Below are positions 53,294 through 64,000 of a stretch of DNA of 64,000 nt, in pieces. Location: the NCBI GenBank assembly GCA_025917655.1, contig CP084619.1:3019001-3083000 (forward strand), given 5' to 3'. This stretch comes from Chlorella sorokiniana (Eukaryota > Chlorophyta > Trebouxiophyceae > Chlorellales > Chlorellaceae). The position numbers and the translations under genes are program-made. Under the pieces are notes generated by a model. It was given only the letters and a program-made list of their open reading frames with translations. It had not been told where the DNA came from and made no database searches. Within the stretch, counting starts at the first letter, position 1, and the number at the start of each line of letters is the position of its first letter.

Positions 53294-56188
53294 CAGACGG
53301 GCCTGGCTCATCTGCAGGCTGCCGCCACAGGGCTGGCCTGCAGCCCGCCGAAGGAAGGTATCGCGGGCCGCAGCGCTGCCGGGCTGCCAGGTGGATGCGC
53401 CGCTGTGTGGCTGCCTTAACGGTGAACCCCAAGAGGTCCACGCTGCCAAAGCCCCACACGGTGGGGTCCACGAAGACGGAATCCCACGCGCCGAGCAGCA
53501 TGGGGCGGCCGCCCCCACCACGCAGCAGGGCTGCCATACGGTGCCAGCCGGGAGGGCCGGCGCCGCCGAGAGGGGGCGCAGGCTGTCATCACCCCGGACA
53601 GCGTAGTGCACAGGGCCGGGCAGCCCCAGCAACTGCCGGCGCACCCACTCGGCCGCCCCGTCGCGGCAAAGCTGCCACCCCGCCGGCGGCGGCTGGTCCG
53701 CCACCGCACGCCAGGAGGCAGGCACGCAGCCCCAAGCAATATGCAAGGCCAGAGTGGGCCCCGCGAGCATCGCATCCCGCAAGCGGCCCACCGTATAGAT
53801 GCCAGCTGCGGCCAGCGGCTCCCACGCCGGGCTGACAGGGTCGAGCACGGCGCCATCAGGCCCGCGGACCTGGCGGTTGTGGAAGAGGCGCTCCGCCAGG
53901 ACTTGGTGGTGTGAGAGCCGCGGTGGGGGAGGAGGCGGCGTGGAAGCGTTTGCTGGAAGCCGCTCAAATAAGCTGCTAGACGGGGTGGGAGGAGGCGTGT
54001 AGTGACCTGCAGCCCGCTAACAGCAATGGCGGGCCCAAGGGAAGGGACGGCATCCACCAGGTGCGCTGCAACAAGGAGCTTCCAAGCATGACGGCCTGGC
54101 TGCAGAAGGCGGGCGGTGACCTTGGCACGCAAGCAATCAGCATGCACGTCGGGGGCAACCAAGTTAATGCCCCCCTCCAACCACGGCAAGCAGCAGTGTG
54201 GCGGGCTGGGTGGCTAACGGCAGCACCGCGCAGGACATCAGAGGGTGACATGCCACCCACAAAGAGAAAATGACGCTAACAATGCGGCGCCACATGGCGG
54301 GCGGCGGGCGCACAAAGGTGGCGTGATACACCACCATGGCCGCCAGCACCTGCTTGGCCACGTGGGCCCTCCCCAGCCAGGACAGCTCGTGCCGCGCCCA
54401 ACGCTCAGCAACCTCCCTCAGCCTTACCACGAGAACTTGGAAGGTTGCCTGTGTGGCCACCTGGGCGTCAAGGCCCAGGTGAATGCCGAGGTGGCGGATG
54501 GACTCTGACGGCGAAGGGAAGCGCACGCCAGTGACGCCACACAAGCGCGTTGCAGGGTCGATGGTGGACTGATCGCCAAACAAGATGCCCTTGCACTTGC
54601 GCAGGTTGAGCCTGGCCTGGGTGGCTGCGCAAAAGTCGGCCACAGGCCCCGCCAGGCGGCGTGCGCGTCACGCGGGGCCAAGACATGGATGGTGATATCA
54701 TCTGCATGTTGGTGGGAGATTGGAGCAGGGGAGCCCCCAGGCAGCAGCAGGGGCCTGCAAACGCCCTGCTGCTGCGCACGGCGCAAGGAAGCTGCGAGGG
54801 GTTGTGCAGCAATGAGATACAACAAAACGCTAAGGGGGCTGCCCTGTTGCACACTGCGTGCGAGTGGGAAGGCTGGGGTGTAATAGCCGTTCAGGGACAC
54901 CATGGCAGTGCACCCGGACAGCATCAGCTGCACCCAACGCACAGCAAGCTGCGGGAAGCGCATGCGGCGCATGACATCAAAAAGCCAAGGGCGATCAACC
55001 CTGTCGTACGCCTTTTCAAAGTTGCTGTCACATGCGCGTTCGCGCTGCTGTTTGGCTGCCTCATCGGTCATGATGCTTCGTGGCTTCGGCCTACCTACGC
55101 TTCTTGAGATCCCCCACGTCTCAAGTGTAAGAGCACCCCCAAAAAAAAAAAAAAAAAAAAAAAGTCCAGGAAGACGATGCAGCCAGGCGCATCCTGCTCT
55201 CTCAAGTACTCCACCTCCTCAAGGTGCAGCAGGACATTGTCGCCGATCCAACGGTCGGGCAGAAAGGCGGTCTGGGTGGGGTCGATGACGGAGAGAAGAG
55301 GTCCAGCGAAGCGAGCAGACAGCACCTTAGCCAGGATGCGATAGTCACAATTCAGGAGGGTGATGGGGCGGTGGGAGGCAAGCTGCCTGGGGTCAGCGGT
55401 GCCAGGCTTGGGCAGCAGGACAATGAGGCCAGCCGTAACCTCAGAGGGCAGGAATGGCTCCACCCCAGCTGCCAGGCTACCCTCATCAGCAGCGGCAGCA
55501 ACAGCCAAGGCCTCATCAGCCATGCCTAGGAAGAACGGGCGCAGCTCAGACCAGAACGTCACGTAGAAGGAATACGGCAGACCATCCAGGCCAGGGCTGG
55601 TGCCAAGTGGCAGGTCAGGAAACACAGCCTGCACCTCAGCATCAGTGATGGGCCCACCAGCAGGTCCTAGAGTGGCAGCCGCCTCGTCAGGGGACAGGGT
55701 GGCATCCAGCGCGTCCAACAACCGCGCCGCTGCTGCGGAGTCGGTAGCCTCCGAGTGGAAGAGGCCCACAGGGCTGTCCGCCGAGAAGAAGGCCACCGCC
55801 CGGGTTGAGGCAAGTTCACGGCCCGCGGGTGTGCTGAGGTCTGCTGCTGGGGCTGCTGGGTCAGATGGGTGCAAAAGCTCTGCCAACGGCTGGTTTGGTA
55901 AGGCGCTGCGGTCCAACATGTGAAACCAGCGTGTAGGGCGCTCGCCGAAGCAATGCCAAAGGACGTCCAGCTGTTCGCGCCGCCGCTGCTCTGCTGCCGC
56001 GTCATGCTCCCTCAAGGCTGCGGTCGCACGTCGGAGCAGGCCAAGCGTGGCTGGGTGGCTGGGCTGGCTAAGATATGCTCGCATGGCGTCCTCCACTGCA
56101 GCCAACAACGCGCGCCTCGTGGCATCCGCTTGCCGCCGCCGGGCTGCAGTGCATGCCACGACGTGGGTGGAGAGGTGGGCCTTGAGTG
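53294..56188 (-). pseudogene. LINE2 reverse transcriptase region
   Basis: From LKAHLSTHVVACTAARRRQA through LGTSPGLDGLPYSFYVTFW (about 55600), GLIVLLPKPGTADPRQLASH (about 55410), RPITLLNCDYRILAKVLSAR, TQTAFLPDRWIGDNVLLHL and GCIVFLD at 55164. After the inserted tail it resumes FEKAYDRVDRPWLFDVM, ARSVQQGSPLSVLLYLIAAQ (about 54830) and QHADDITIHV (about 54700) in place of the usual F/YADD, then the thumb with RHLGIHLGLDAQ (about 54490). Frames break several times toward 53294. L1-like RT architecture by motif order. Confidence 0.85.
55022..55163 (+). mobile_element. LINE2 tail inserted in LINE2 RT (opposite sense)
   Basis: About 119 bp of LINE2 3' end with hairpin and TGTAA, then A23 (55141-55163), splitting VFLD from FEKAYD. 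The same insertion at the same codon is at 63748-63889. Confidence 0.88.
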
Positions 56189-56193
56189 CAACC

Positions 56194-56273
56194 TGTTGGA
56201 ATACGATCAACGTCCCTATATGGCACCACAAATGGGCACATACTAATTAACCTCCGGGTTGGCGCTTTTAACA
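56194..56273 (+). repeat. Solo TRIM LTR with target duplication
   Basis: The 80-bp LTR alone, flanked by CAACC (56189-56193, 56274-56278). A TRIM that lost its interior by LTR-LTR recombination. Confidence 0.93.
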
Positions 56274-56319
56274 CAACCCAGTAAGCGCGGCGGGCGCCAG
56301 GCTGCACGGGGTGCTCCTC

Positions 56320-56673
56320 GCTCTCTTCCGTGGTGGGTTGCCCCATCCTCGCCTCGGGTCTTTCAGTTCTTTGCCTTGCCCTGTTGTGCCGCTGCCTGCC
56401 CCAGTCTGGCGGTTGCCGGGATCTCGCGTTTCATCTGCTTTCACAGCGACATACCGAACACACATACACACACAAAACAAAAAAAAAAAAATCTGCGTAC
56501 CACCCCGTGACTGCATGCCCCATCTTGCTGTCACATGCGCGTTCGCGCTGCTGTTTGGCTGCCTCATCGGTCATGATGCTTCGTGGCTTCGGCCTACCTA
56601 CGCTTCTTGAGATCCCCCACGTCTCAAGTGTAAGAGCACCCCCGCAAAAAAAAAAAAAAAAAAAAAAAAAAAA
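56320..56673 (+). mobile_element. LINE2 3'-end insertion with 13-bp target duplication
   Basis: About 325 bp of 3' UTR, hairpin, TGTAA and A28 (56646-56673). CGGGGTGCTCCTC flanks it at 56307-56319 and 56674-56686. Confidence 0.9.
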
Positions 56674-56686
56674 CGGGGTGCTCCTC

Positions 56687-57574
56687 TGCAAAGGTGTGGA
56701 TGTGCTGGCGGACAAAAGCGACAAAATCTGGGTCGGAGTGGAAGTGGTCAGGGAGGCGGAAGCGCCCAGGGCCAGCAGGGACGACGGAAGGGGGCGACAA
56801 ATGGACATCCACAGCGAGGTGATCGCCAGGGAAGCCATGAAGGATGCCTGCGCTGCTAATCCCTGCAAGCAGGGGCGCTGCCGCATACCAACGGTCCAAG
56901 CGCGCCCCGCCTGCAGCCCCGGAGGCTACGTGCGTGACTGCACGTGCCGCCGGGTGGAGCCGCCGCCACACATCCACCAGGTTGCGCTGAGCCGCCACCG
57001 CAACAAACTCCTCCGCGCCGGCAAATCGATGCCGTGAAAGGGCGGTAGCGCCGGCAACGTCCAAGGGATCAGAAACGTGGTTCCAATCGCCAGCCATGAG
57101 CACAAGGCGGTCGGTGGGGATTGCTGCAGCAAGGGACCTGGAGAAAAATGCAGGGCGGTTGCACGCCTCCGTGGGCGCATAACAGCCAAGGATTGAAAAG
57201 GGAAGGCCTGCATAGGAGAAGGAAAGATGGAGAAGCCTGCCCTCCTGGGCCGGGACAGCCGCCAGCGTGACGGCCTCCACGGGGGCGGTGGCCTTTATGA
57301 AGGCAACCACCCCAGCAGAAGAGCTAGTGTGCGGGGCAGCAAAAGCTGCTCCCGCAAAAGGCGAGCCGCGCCCTGTGCCCTCGCGTGCCCAGCCTGCCAC
57401 CTCCTCCGCAGAGGCAGCATGCGCCTCAAACACAAGCAGCATATGCCAAGGACCAGCAATGAACCGCTCAAGCAGCTGGTGCCGCTTAGCAGCATCACGC
57501 AGGCCGTTAGCATTGACCGCCACGAGGCGCAAAGGCTGGGCAGGGCGAGCGGCCCGCCAATCAAAACGACTCAT
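56687..57574 (-). CDS. LINE2 ORF2 endonuclease domain, minus copy
   Basis: ATG at about 57574 (MSRFDWRAARPAQ), then LRLVAVNANGLRD, MLLVFEAHA, FSILGCYAPTEA, RLVLMAGDWNHVSDPLDV, RLDRWYAAAPLL and GDHLAVDVHLS, here without the frameshift seen in the plus copy. It runs to HTFAEEHPV, where the LINE2 tail insertion breaks the frame. An intact APE-type domain. Confidence 0.85.
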
Positions 57575-58178
57575 CTGCGGGGCCGGCTGCGGCTCCTGCT
57601 GCCGCAACCGGTGGAAGAATCGTGGAGGTGGGTGTGTCCAGACGTGCGCCCCCGCTCAGGCGCCGCCCGCGTCGCAATTGTCAACCAGCTGTGGGCACCC
57701 GCCTCGGCTGGAGCCGACAAACGCGCCGAGCGGCGAGGGCCAGAAGCAGATGGCAGGTGGCCCTGGGTGCCAGCAGGGCCCTTTGCCAAGGTTGTGACAG
57801 ATCCACGCTTGGCAGAGCTTGGTGGGCGGTATGGGCCTGGGCGGGGGAAGCAGAGGAGGGAGGGGGGCGGCCGCAAGACGCGACGGCCCAGGCGCCCCCA
57901 CCGCCTCCCCAGAATCCGCAAGCGGGGCCACCTCCAAAGCCGCAGCCCGCGGCTCGCCCAACAAAACAACAGCCTGGGCATGCAGAGCCAATCTGAAAGC
58001 ACGAGGCAAGTCACCCGGGCGAGAGGCGTGGGCCGCATCTCTGTAGACCGCAGGCTGCGCCTCACGAGCCGCAAGAACAATCTGCTCTGCCTCGGCCGCA
58101 GAACAATCCAACTCCTCCGCCACAAAATCACAAGCCACATCAAACCCAGGCTCTCCCTCCGGACGTTGCGCTTCCCAC
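57575..58178 (-). pseudogene. LINE2 ORF1 fragment, minus copy
   Basis: GEPGFDVACDFVAEELDCSA onward as in 35450-36044, with a frame change in the Pro-rich part (about 57870). Its upstream end at about 58178 joins Copia1 sequence (ENQDSVG). Confidence 0.75.
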
Positions 58179-59608
58179 GGAATCTTGGTTTTCTTCATCA
58201 TCTGAAGTGACAGCATCTGCTTCGGGCTCGCGATTGATGGTCCTGTTGTTCTCCATGAACGTCACATCACGACTGATGATGATGCGCCCGTCGTCCAGGA
58301 GAATCTTGTAGCCTTTGGTGCCAGGTGGATAGCCGATGAATCTGCCAGGCTCGCTTGTGCGGTCCAGCTTGTTCCGAAGCTGCTTTGGAGTGACGGCATA
58401 GGCCCGTGCTCCAAAGGTGCGTAAATGAGCGACGTTTGGTTTCGTGCCAAAGAGAAGCTCGTAAGGTGTCTTGCTGCGATCGCTGACTGGTGATCTGTTC
58501 CGCACGTAGTTGGCCGTCGCCAAAGCCTCTGCCCACAGGTACTTGGGCATTGCTGTCGCTGCCAGCATGGGTCGCACTTTGTCCATCAGGGTGCGATTTA
58601 GCCGTTCTGCTGCGCCGTTCTGCTCCGGTGTGTATCGCACAGTGGTCTCCATCTTGATACCTCTGTCGCTGCAGAAGTCCTGCAGGTCTTGATTGATGAA
58701 CTCTGACCCGTTGTCGCTGCGTAGACGCTGGACTGTCTGTCCGGTCTGATTCTCAAGGAGGTTGATGACGTCCTTGACTGCCCTAGTCGTATCCTTCTTG
58801 TGTGGGATGGGCTGCACCACCGAGAACTTGGAGTAGTCGTCCAGAATGGTGAGGAAGTAGTTGTTGCCGCCGATGGAGGTGATCGGTAGTGGTCCACACA
58901 GGTCCGTGTGTAGAAGAGCCAGTGGTCGCGTTGCTGCGCCAGTTGATCTCTTGAAGGATGTCCGGTGCTGCTTTCCCAGCACGCAGGGCTCACAGATGTC
59001 TGCCCCTGCTGCTTTGAACTCATCCGGGCTGATGTTCATGCCCCTGACCAGACTTGGTAGCTGCGCCAGTCTGTCATAGCCCAGGTGTCCGAAGCGCTCG
59101 TGCCAGAGCTGAGCTGTCTCCCGTTGGCGCGCAATCATCGCCGGCTGTGCTGCATGGCTCTCGTGCATGCTGTGCCCGATCAAGTAGTAGATGGCATCTC
59201 CGATTGATGGAGCGACTGCCAGTGTGTTGCCGTTGTGGCTGATCTCGCATCGGTCGTTGCTAAACTTGAAGTCCACTCCTCGCTTGGTAGCGTGTCGCAC
59301 AGAGATGAGGTGCTCCGACGCCTCAGGAATCAGAAGTACGTCGCTGAGATGGACCGTAGAGTCGCTGGTCTGCATTAAGACCTCTCCTTCGGCTGTAGCC
59401 TTGCCGGTGCTGCCGTTTCCGAAGGTGATGACGATTTCTTCGTGCAGTGGTCGCCGGTTGACCAGAATGTCCGGGTCGTAAGTCATGTGCCGGGATGCAC
59501 CGGTGTCCAGGACCCATCGCATGGGCTCCTTGTCGTAGACAGCTGAGCGGGCGGTCAGAGCGATCCCGCCAAACTGGTTTGGCTGCTGTGCTCCGGGCCG
59601 GAGGCCGT
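58179..59608 (-). pseudogene. Copia1 fragment: gag end, protease, integrase
   Basis: An open minus frame from GLRPGAQQPNQFGGIALTAR (59608) through WVLDTGASRHMTYD (about 59510), LWHERFGHLGYD (about 59100), CEPCVLGKQHRTSF, HTDLCGPL, LDDYSKFSVVQPI, LRSDNGSEFINQDLQDF, TPEQNGAAERLNRTLMDKV and RFIGYPPGTKGYKILLDDG, ending SDDEENQDSVG. Integrase DDE residues are present and the frame is unbroken, so it is better preserved than the longer copy at 27837. RT, RNase H and LTRs are missing. It is bounded by LINE2 on both sides. Confidence 0.85.
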
Positions 59609-60492
59609 TGTTTTTTTTTTTTTTTTTTTTTTTTGAGGGGGTTGCTCTTACACTTGAGACGTGGGGGATCTCAAGAAGCGTAGGTAGGCCGAAGCCACGA
59701 AGCATCATGACCGATGAGGCAGCCAAACAGCAGCGCGAACGCGCATGTGACAGCAAGATGGGGCATGCAGTCACGGGGGTGGAACGCAGATTTTTTTTTT
59801 CTTTTTGTTTTGTGTGTGTATGTGTGTTCGGTATGTCGCTGTGAAAGCAGATGAAACGCGAGATCCCGGCAACCGCCAGACTGGGGCAGGCAGCGGCACA
59901 ACAGGGCAAGGCAAAGAACTGAAAGACCCGAGGCGAGGATGGAGCAACCCACCACGGAAGAGACGCAAAGGCAACCAGGCCAAGACAAAAAAAAAGGGGG
60001 CGTACTGGGACAGGGAGAAGGGGGCGTCCAGGAGGGGGCAGGCTAAGAAAAGGAGGGGAGCCATGGAAAGGGAAGGTGCAAGCCACTCAGAAAGGGGCGA
60101 GGAAATCGAGTGTGGAAGCGTGCTGGAGGGAGCCATGGGAACAGGGACAAGTCAACGCAGGAGCCGAGCGCTGGGGAACCGTCAACCAATGGATGCAAAG
60201 AGCAAGGACGGGGCAAGCCGAGGGCTGGCGGGCACACGACTACCGACAGCAAGGGCATGTACGCGCTCCGCAGGTGTGCCTGCCGGCCCGCTAGGACCGG
60301 CGGCGCGGGTGCCGCAAGGCAAGCCGGGCGGGGGGCGGCGGACCCCGCCGGCACGTTGCCACACACGGTGGCGAACGCCCATCACCCGCCGCGCCACTAC
60401 ACACGCACTTGCCGCCATCGCCGCTGCCGCTGCCGGCCGCCCAACTGCCGCCGCCTGCAAGAATGGAAGGAGCCCCAGCAGCGCGCATGTAA

Positions 60493-60631
60493 TTCCTAAT
60501 TTCCTGTCTGCTGCCTTCGGCTGCAGCAGGGTGGGCCCATTTGCGTCTGAGTTGCATGGGCCCTATGCCCCGTCCGCGAGGGACAGTGATTGTCCCGAAG
60601 GCAGACGTTAAACACGTGTAACATAACATAA
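60493..60631 (+). mobile_element. LINE1 tail insertion in LINE2 3' UTR
   Basis: The last about 125 bp of LINE1 with terminal hairpin and ACATAACATA tail. CATGTAA flanks it (60486-60492, 60632-60638). Confidence 0.88.
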
Positions 60632-60791
60632 CATGTAAAGATGAACAGAAGTCAGGCTGTATCGCATGGCCCAAAAGGGAGTGGAAGCAGCACGGTCGAG
60701 TATCAAAAGTAACAAGAAGGCCGCTGAGGCCGTGGGAAAGCGCCCCGCAAAGAAGAGGAGGGCCCCAGCCAGAAAAGGGCAGGGCGGAGAG

Positions 60792-63747
60792 TTAACCGAC
60801 GCCCGCGCGTGGTGCAGCCCGTGCCATTGCTGCCCCGCCGCTTGAAGGGGCTGCCCCGCCTTCACGCTCCATACTCAGCAGCGGCCCCGCAGGAGGGAGA
60901 GCCGCAGGTGAGGCTCCACCAGGGCGAGCGGAGGCAGGGGAGAGCTGCAGGCGTGGAGGGGGCAAGGGACCAAGGCAGGACGCAGGGGCAATTGCAGGCA
61001 CCCGAGACGCAGAAGGGCCCTCCACTGGTGCGGCCACCGGGTGGGACAGGCTGAAGCGCAACCGCATAGCACCCGCCTCCACAACACAAAGCGCGCCCCT
61101 GTGGGTCCACCACGCTTTGAACTGGCCCATACGGAGGGAGGTGTCGCGGCCACGGAACCACTCAGCATAGGTGCCATCCAGCCGGCGCATGTTGTGCGTG
61201 GCCCGCGCCCAGTCCCGCTTGATGGCAGCCAGCACCGCTGCTACCGTGGCACCGCACACGCCGGCCGGCGAGATGGGCTGGCCCGCAAGAGTTCGCCGGC
61301 CGCGCAGCTGCCACACAGCGTAGAGGTAAGCGGTGCGCAGGTGTGCCCATACGTGGCGAAGACGGGCGGGTGGGGCCCAAGTGGCATGCTCATCTGCAAG
61401 AAAGACACGGGGACAGAGGGGAGGAGGGCGCACACCCGAGACAGCCGCAAAGACACGACAGACCCACTCGGCAGCAGCGGCCACGGCGGGGCAGAGCAAG
61501 AATGCATGGGTCAGCCCATCAAGGGGCGGATCCGCTGCTGCCGCACAATCACCGTGCTGGCACAACGCATCTGCCGCTGGCACGACCCGAATGTGGCAAA
61601 GGAAGGCGCCCACATACAGGCACCCATGCAGCACGCGGTATGCCACAGTGTACTGCTCACGGGGCAGGTCTGCCTCGCGCAGGCGGCGCCATACACCGCG
61701 CACCGCAGCGCGCTCCGCTTGGGCAGCCTCATTGAGGCCCGCCGGCGCTGCCGCTGCATCCACTGTGTCGTCCCTCAAAGGCCAAGCTGGTGGTGGGGCC
61801 GGCTGTGGCTGAAGCTGCTGCAACTGCTCTTCCTCAGCATGCTGCCGCTGCGCCACCCGTTCAAAGACGGCAAGGCGCTGCCGCTGGCCCGGGCGCTGAC
61901 ACGGCAGGAGATCTACCTCCCACTCTGCTGCCCGCCGGCGAGACATGACCCGCTCGTGAAGCCGCGTGTCGTAGGAGGAGGCCCAGCGTAGCTCAACGCT
62001 TGCAAGCCCGTGGCGGCAGCAGACGGGCCTGGCTCATCTGCAGGCTGCCGCCACAGGGCTGGCCTGCAGCCCGCCGAAGGAAGGTATCGCGGGCCGCAGC
62101 GCTGCCGGGCTGCCAGGTGGATGCGCCGCTGTGTGGCTGCCTTAACGGTGAACCCCAAGAGGTCCACGCTGCCAAAGCCCCACACGGTGGGGTCCACGAA
62201 GACGGAATCCCACGCGCCGAGCAGCATGGGGCGGCCGCCCCCACCACGCAGCAGGGCTGCCATACGGTGCCAGCCGGGAGGGCGGCGCCGCCGAGAGGGG
62301 GCGCAGGCTGCCATCACCCCGGACAGCGTAGTGCACAGGGCCGGGCAGCCCCGGCAACTGCCGGCGCACCCACTCGGCCGCCCCGTCGCGGCAAAGCTGC
62401 CACCCCGCCGGCGGCGGCTGGTCCGCCTCCGCACGCCAGGAGGCAGGCACGCAGCCCCAAGCAATATGCAAGGCCAGAGTGGGCCCCGCGAGCATCGCAT
62501 CCCGCAAGCGGCCCACCGTATAGATGCCAGCTGCGGCCAGCGGCTCCCACGCCGGGCTGACGGGGTCGAGCACGGCGCCATCAGGCCCGCGGACCTGGCG
62601 GTTGTGGAAGAGGCGCTCCGCCAGGACTTGGTGGTGTGAGAGCCGCGGTGGGGGAGGAGGCGGTGTGGAAGCGTTTGCTGGAAGCCGCTCAAATAAGCTG
62701 CTAGGCGGGGTGGGAGGAGGCGTGTAGTGACCTGCAGCCCGCTAACAGCAATGGCGGGCCCAAGGGAAGGGACGGCATCCACCAGGCGCGCCGCAACAAG
62801 GAGCTTCCAAGCATGACGGCCTGGCTGCAGAAGGCGGGCGGTGACCTTGGCACGCAAGCAATCAGCATGCACGTCGGGGGCAACCAAGTTAATGCCCCCT
62901 CCAACCACGGCAAGGCAGCAGTGTGGCGGGCTGGGTGGCTAACGGCAGCACCGCGCAGGACATCAGAGGGTGACATGCCACCCACAAAAGAGAAAATGAC
63001 GCTAACAATGCGGCGCCACATGGCAGGCGGCGGGCGCACAAAGGTGGCGTGATACACCACCATGGCCGCCAGCACCTGCTTGGCCACGTGGGCCCTCCCC
63101 AGCCAGGACAGCTCGTGCCGCGCCCAACGCTCAGCAACCTCCCTCAGCCTTACCACGAGAACTTGGAAGGTTGCCTGTGTGGCCACCTGGGCGTCAAGGC
63201 CCAGGTGAATGCCGAGGTGGCGGATGGACTCTGACGGCGAAGGGAAGCGCACGCCAGTGACGCCACACAAGCGCGTTGCAGGGTCGATGGTGGACTGATC
63301 GCCAAACAAGATGCCCTTGCACTTGCGCAGGTTGAGCCTGGCCTGGGTGGCTGCGCAAAAGTCGGCCACAGGCCCCGCCAGGGCGGCGTGCGCGTCACGC
63401 GGGGCCAAGACATGGATGGTGATATCATCTGCATGTTGGTGGGAGATTGGAGCAGGGGAGCCCCCAGGCAGCAGCAGGGGCCTGCAAACGCCCTGCTGCT
63501 GCGCACGGCGCAAGGAAGCTGCGAGGGGTTGTGCAGCAATGAGATACAACAAAACGCTAAGGGGGCTGCCCTGTTGCACACTGCGTGCGAGTGGGAAGGC
63601 TGGGGTGTAATAGCCGTTCAGGGACACCATGGCAGTGCACCCGGACAGCATCAGCTGCACCCAACGCACAGCAAGCTGCGGGAAGCGCATGCGCGCATGA
63701 CATCAAAAAGCCAAGGGCGATCAACCCTGTCGTACGCCTTTTCAAAG
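60792..63747 (-). pseudogene. LINE2 ORF2: RT palm, thumb and C-terminal domain
   Basis: Starts FEKAYDRVDRPWLFDVM (63747), with a base change near 63690, then VQLMLSGCTAMVSLNGYYTP, ARSVQQGSPLSVLLYLIAAQ, QHADDITIHV (about 63430), LRKCKGILFGDQ, RHLGIHLGLDAQVATQ and LSWLGRAHVAKQVLAAMVVY in one 329-codon frame. Frame changes near 62900 and 62300 lead to MLDPVSPAWEPLAAAGIYTV and then a 384-codon frame (61946-60792) with AYRVLHGCLYVGAFLCHI, a CQHGDC...HAFLLC zinc-binding pattern (about 61560-61500) and a Pro/Ser tail ending at 60792. It supplies the intact version of the site into which Copia2 inserted (about 62019). Confidence 0.85.
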
Positions 63748-63889
63748 TTGCTGTCACATGCGCGTTCGCGCTGCTGTTTGGCTGCCTCATCGGTCATGAT
63801 GCTTCGTGGCTTCGGCCTACGCTTCTTGAGATCCCCCACGTCTCAAGTGTAAGAGCACCCCCTCAAAAAAAAAAAAAAAAAAAAAAAAA
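63748..63889 (+). mobile_element. LINE2 tail inserted in LINE2 RT, second occurrence
   Basis: Same insert, same codon and same orientation as 55022-55163, here with a CCCCCTC junction and A25 (63865-63889) and a 4-bp deletion near 63820. Confidence 0.88.
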
Positions 63890-64000
63890 GTCCAGGAAGA
63901 CGATGCAGCCAGGCGCATCCTGCTCTCTCAAGTACTCCACCTCCTCAAGGTGCAGCAGGACATTGTCGCCGATCCAACGGTCGGGCAGAAAGGCGGTCTG
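63890..64000 (-). pseudogene. LINE2 RT fingers fragment at window edge
   Basis: TAFLPDRWIGDNVLLHLEEV and YLREQDAPGCIVFLD, continuing the RT beyond the right edge. Confidence 0.85.

Larger units (their letters stand above)
53294..58178 (-). mobile_element. LINE2 copy, minus strand (ORF1 end, endonuclease, RT), cut by Copia2
   Basis: In minus sense: ORF1 tail 58178-57560, endonuclease 57574-56687, linker and RT 56188-53294. Insertions: LINE2 tail 56320-56673, solo TRIM LTR 56194-56273, LINE2 tail 55022-55163. The 3' part beyond 53294 is separated by the Copia2 insertion. ORF1 at its upstream end is fused to a Copia1 fragment. Confidence 0.85.
59609..64000 (-). mobile_element. LINE2 copy, near complete 3' half, continuing past the window
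   Basis: Minus sense from RT (64000) to poly(A) (T24 at 59610-59633). Includes RT, post-RT domain, C-terminus, the full 3' UTR of about 1.1 kb, terminal hairpin and TGTAA. Two insertions: a LINE2 tail 63748-63889 and a LINE1 tail 60493-60631. Inserted in Copia1 gag. Confidence 0.9.

Overview
The window is nuclear DNA of a eukaryote, most likely a chlorophyte green alga (a trebouxiophyte such as a Chlorella relative would fit). The host genes have many short GT-AG introns, the proteins read like algal/plant orthologues, and the elements and genes use TGTAA, the green-algal poly(A) signal. The species is inferred, not read.

Positions 1-18300 are ordinary genic DNA. On the plus strand is the 3' part of a SMARCAD1/CHR19-type SNF2 remodeller (121-2072). 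Convergent to it lies a full-length peroxisomal ABC transporter of the ABCD/PXA1 type (2287-9669, minus). Next come a RECQL4-type helicase with a zinc knuckle (10086-15141, minus), an unrecognised minus-strand gene (15184-16111) and, head to head with that, an NAD-dependent glycerol-3-phosphate dehydrogenase (16169-18092, plus). Several conserved exons are broken by single missing bases, mostly in C/G runs. Sequencing-type deletions are more likely than true pseudogenes.

Positions 18300-64000 are a dense nest of retrotransposons with no host gene that I can see. Five families recur. LINE1 has an ORF1, an APE-type endonuclease, RT and a C-terminal zinc finger, and ends in a hairpin plus an (ATAAC)n tail. 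LINE2 has overlapping ORF1/ORF2 and ends in a hairpin, TGTAA and poly(A). Copia1 has 513-bp LTRs loaded with heat-shock-element arrays, and a gag-only relative (TR-GAG, 23270-25638) accompanies it. Copia2 has 353-bp LTRs. A TRIM (terminal-repeat retrotransposon in miniature) has 80-bp LTRs and a tRNA-like internal domain. All the LTR families share a primer-binding site complementary to the anticodon arm of initiator tRNA-Met, the half-tRNA priming known from Drosophila copia.

The most novel structures are: the TRIM with a tRNA-Met-like body (30979-31330); a hybrid in which TRIM LTRs enclose a whole Copia2 interior, with a 5-bp target duplication around the composite (44145-48914); the HSE arrays in the Copia1 LTRs, comparable to Arabidopsis ONSEN; the TR-GAG element; a LINE2-Copia2 fusion ORF at an inversion junction (50548); and several fold-back (inverted) arrangements that may be real or may be assembly artefacts. 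Target duplications allow a partial order of events. LINE2 and LINE1 copies came first, Copia2 entered LINE2, the hybrid TRIM/Copia2 entered the Copia2 leader, and LINE1/LINE2 tails and TRIMs landed in all of them.
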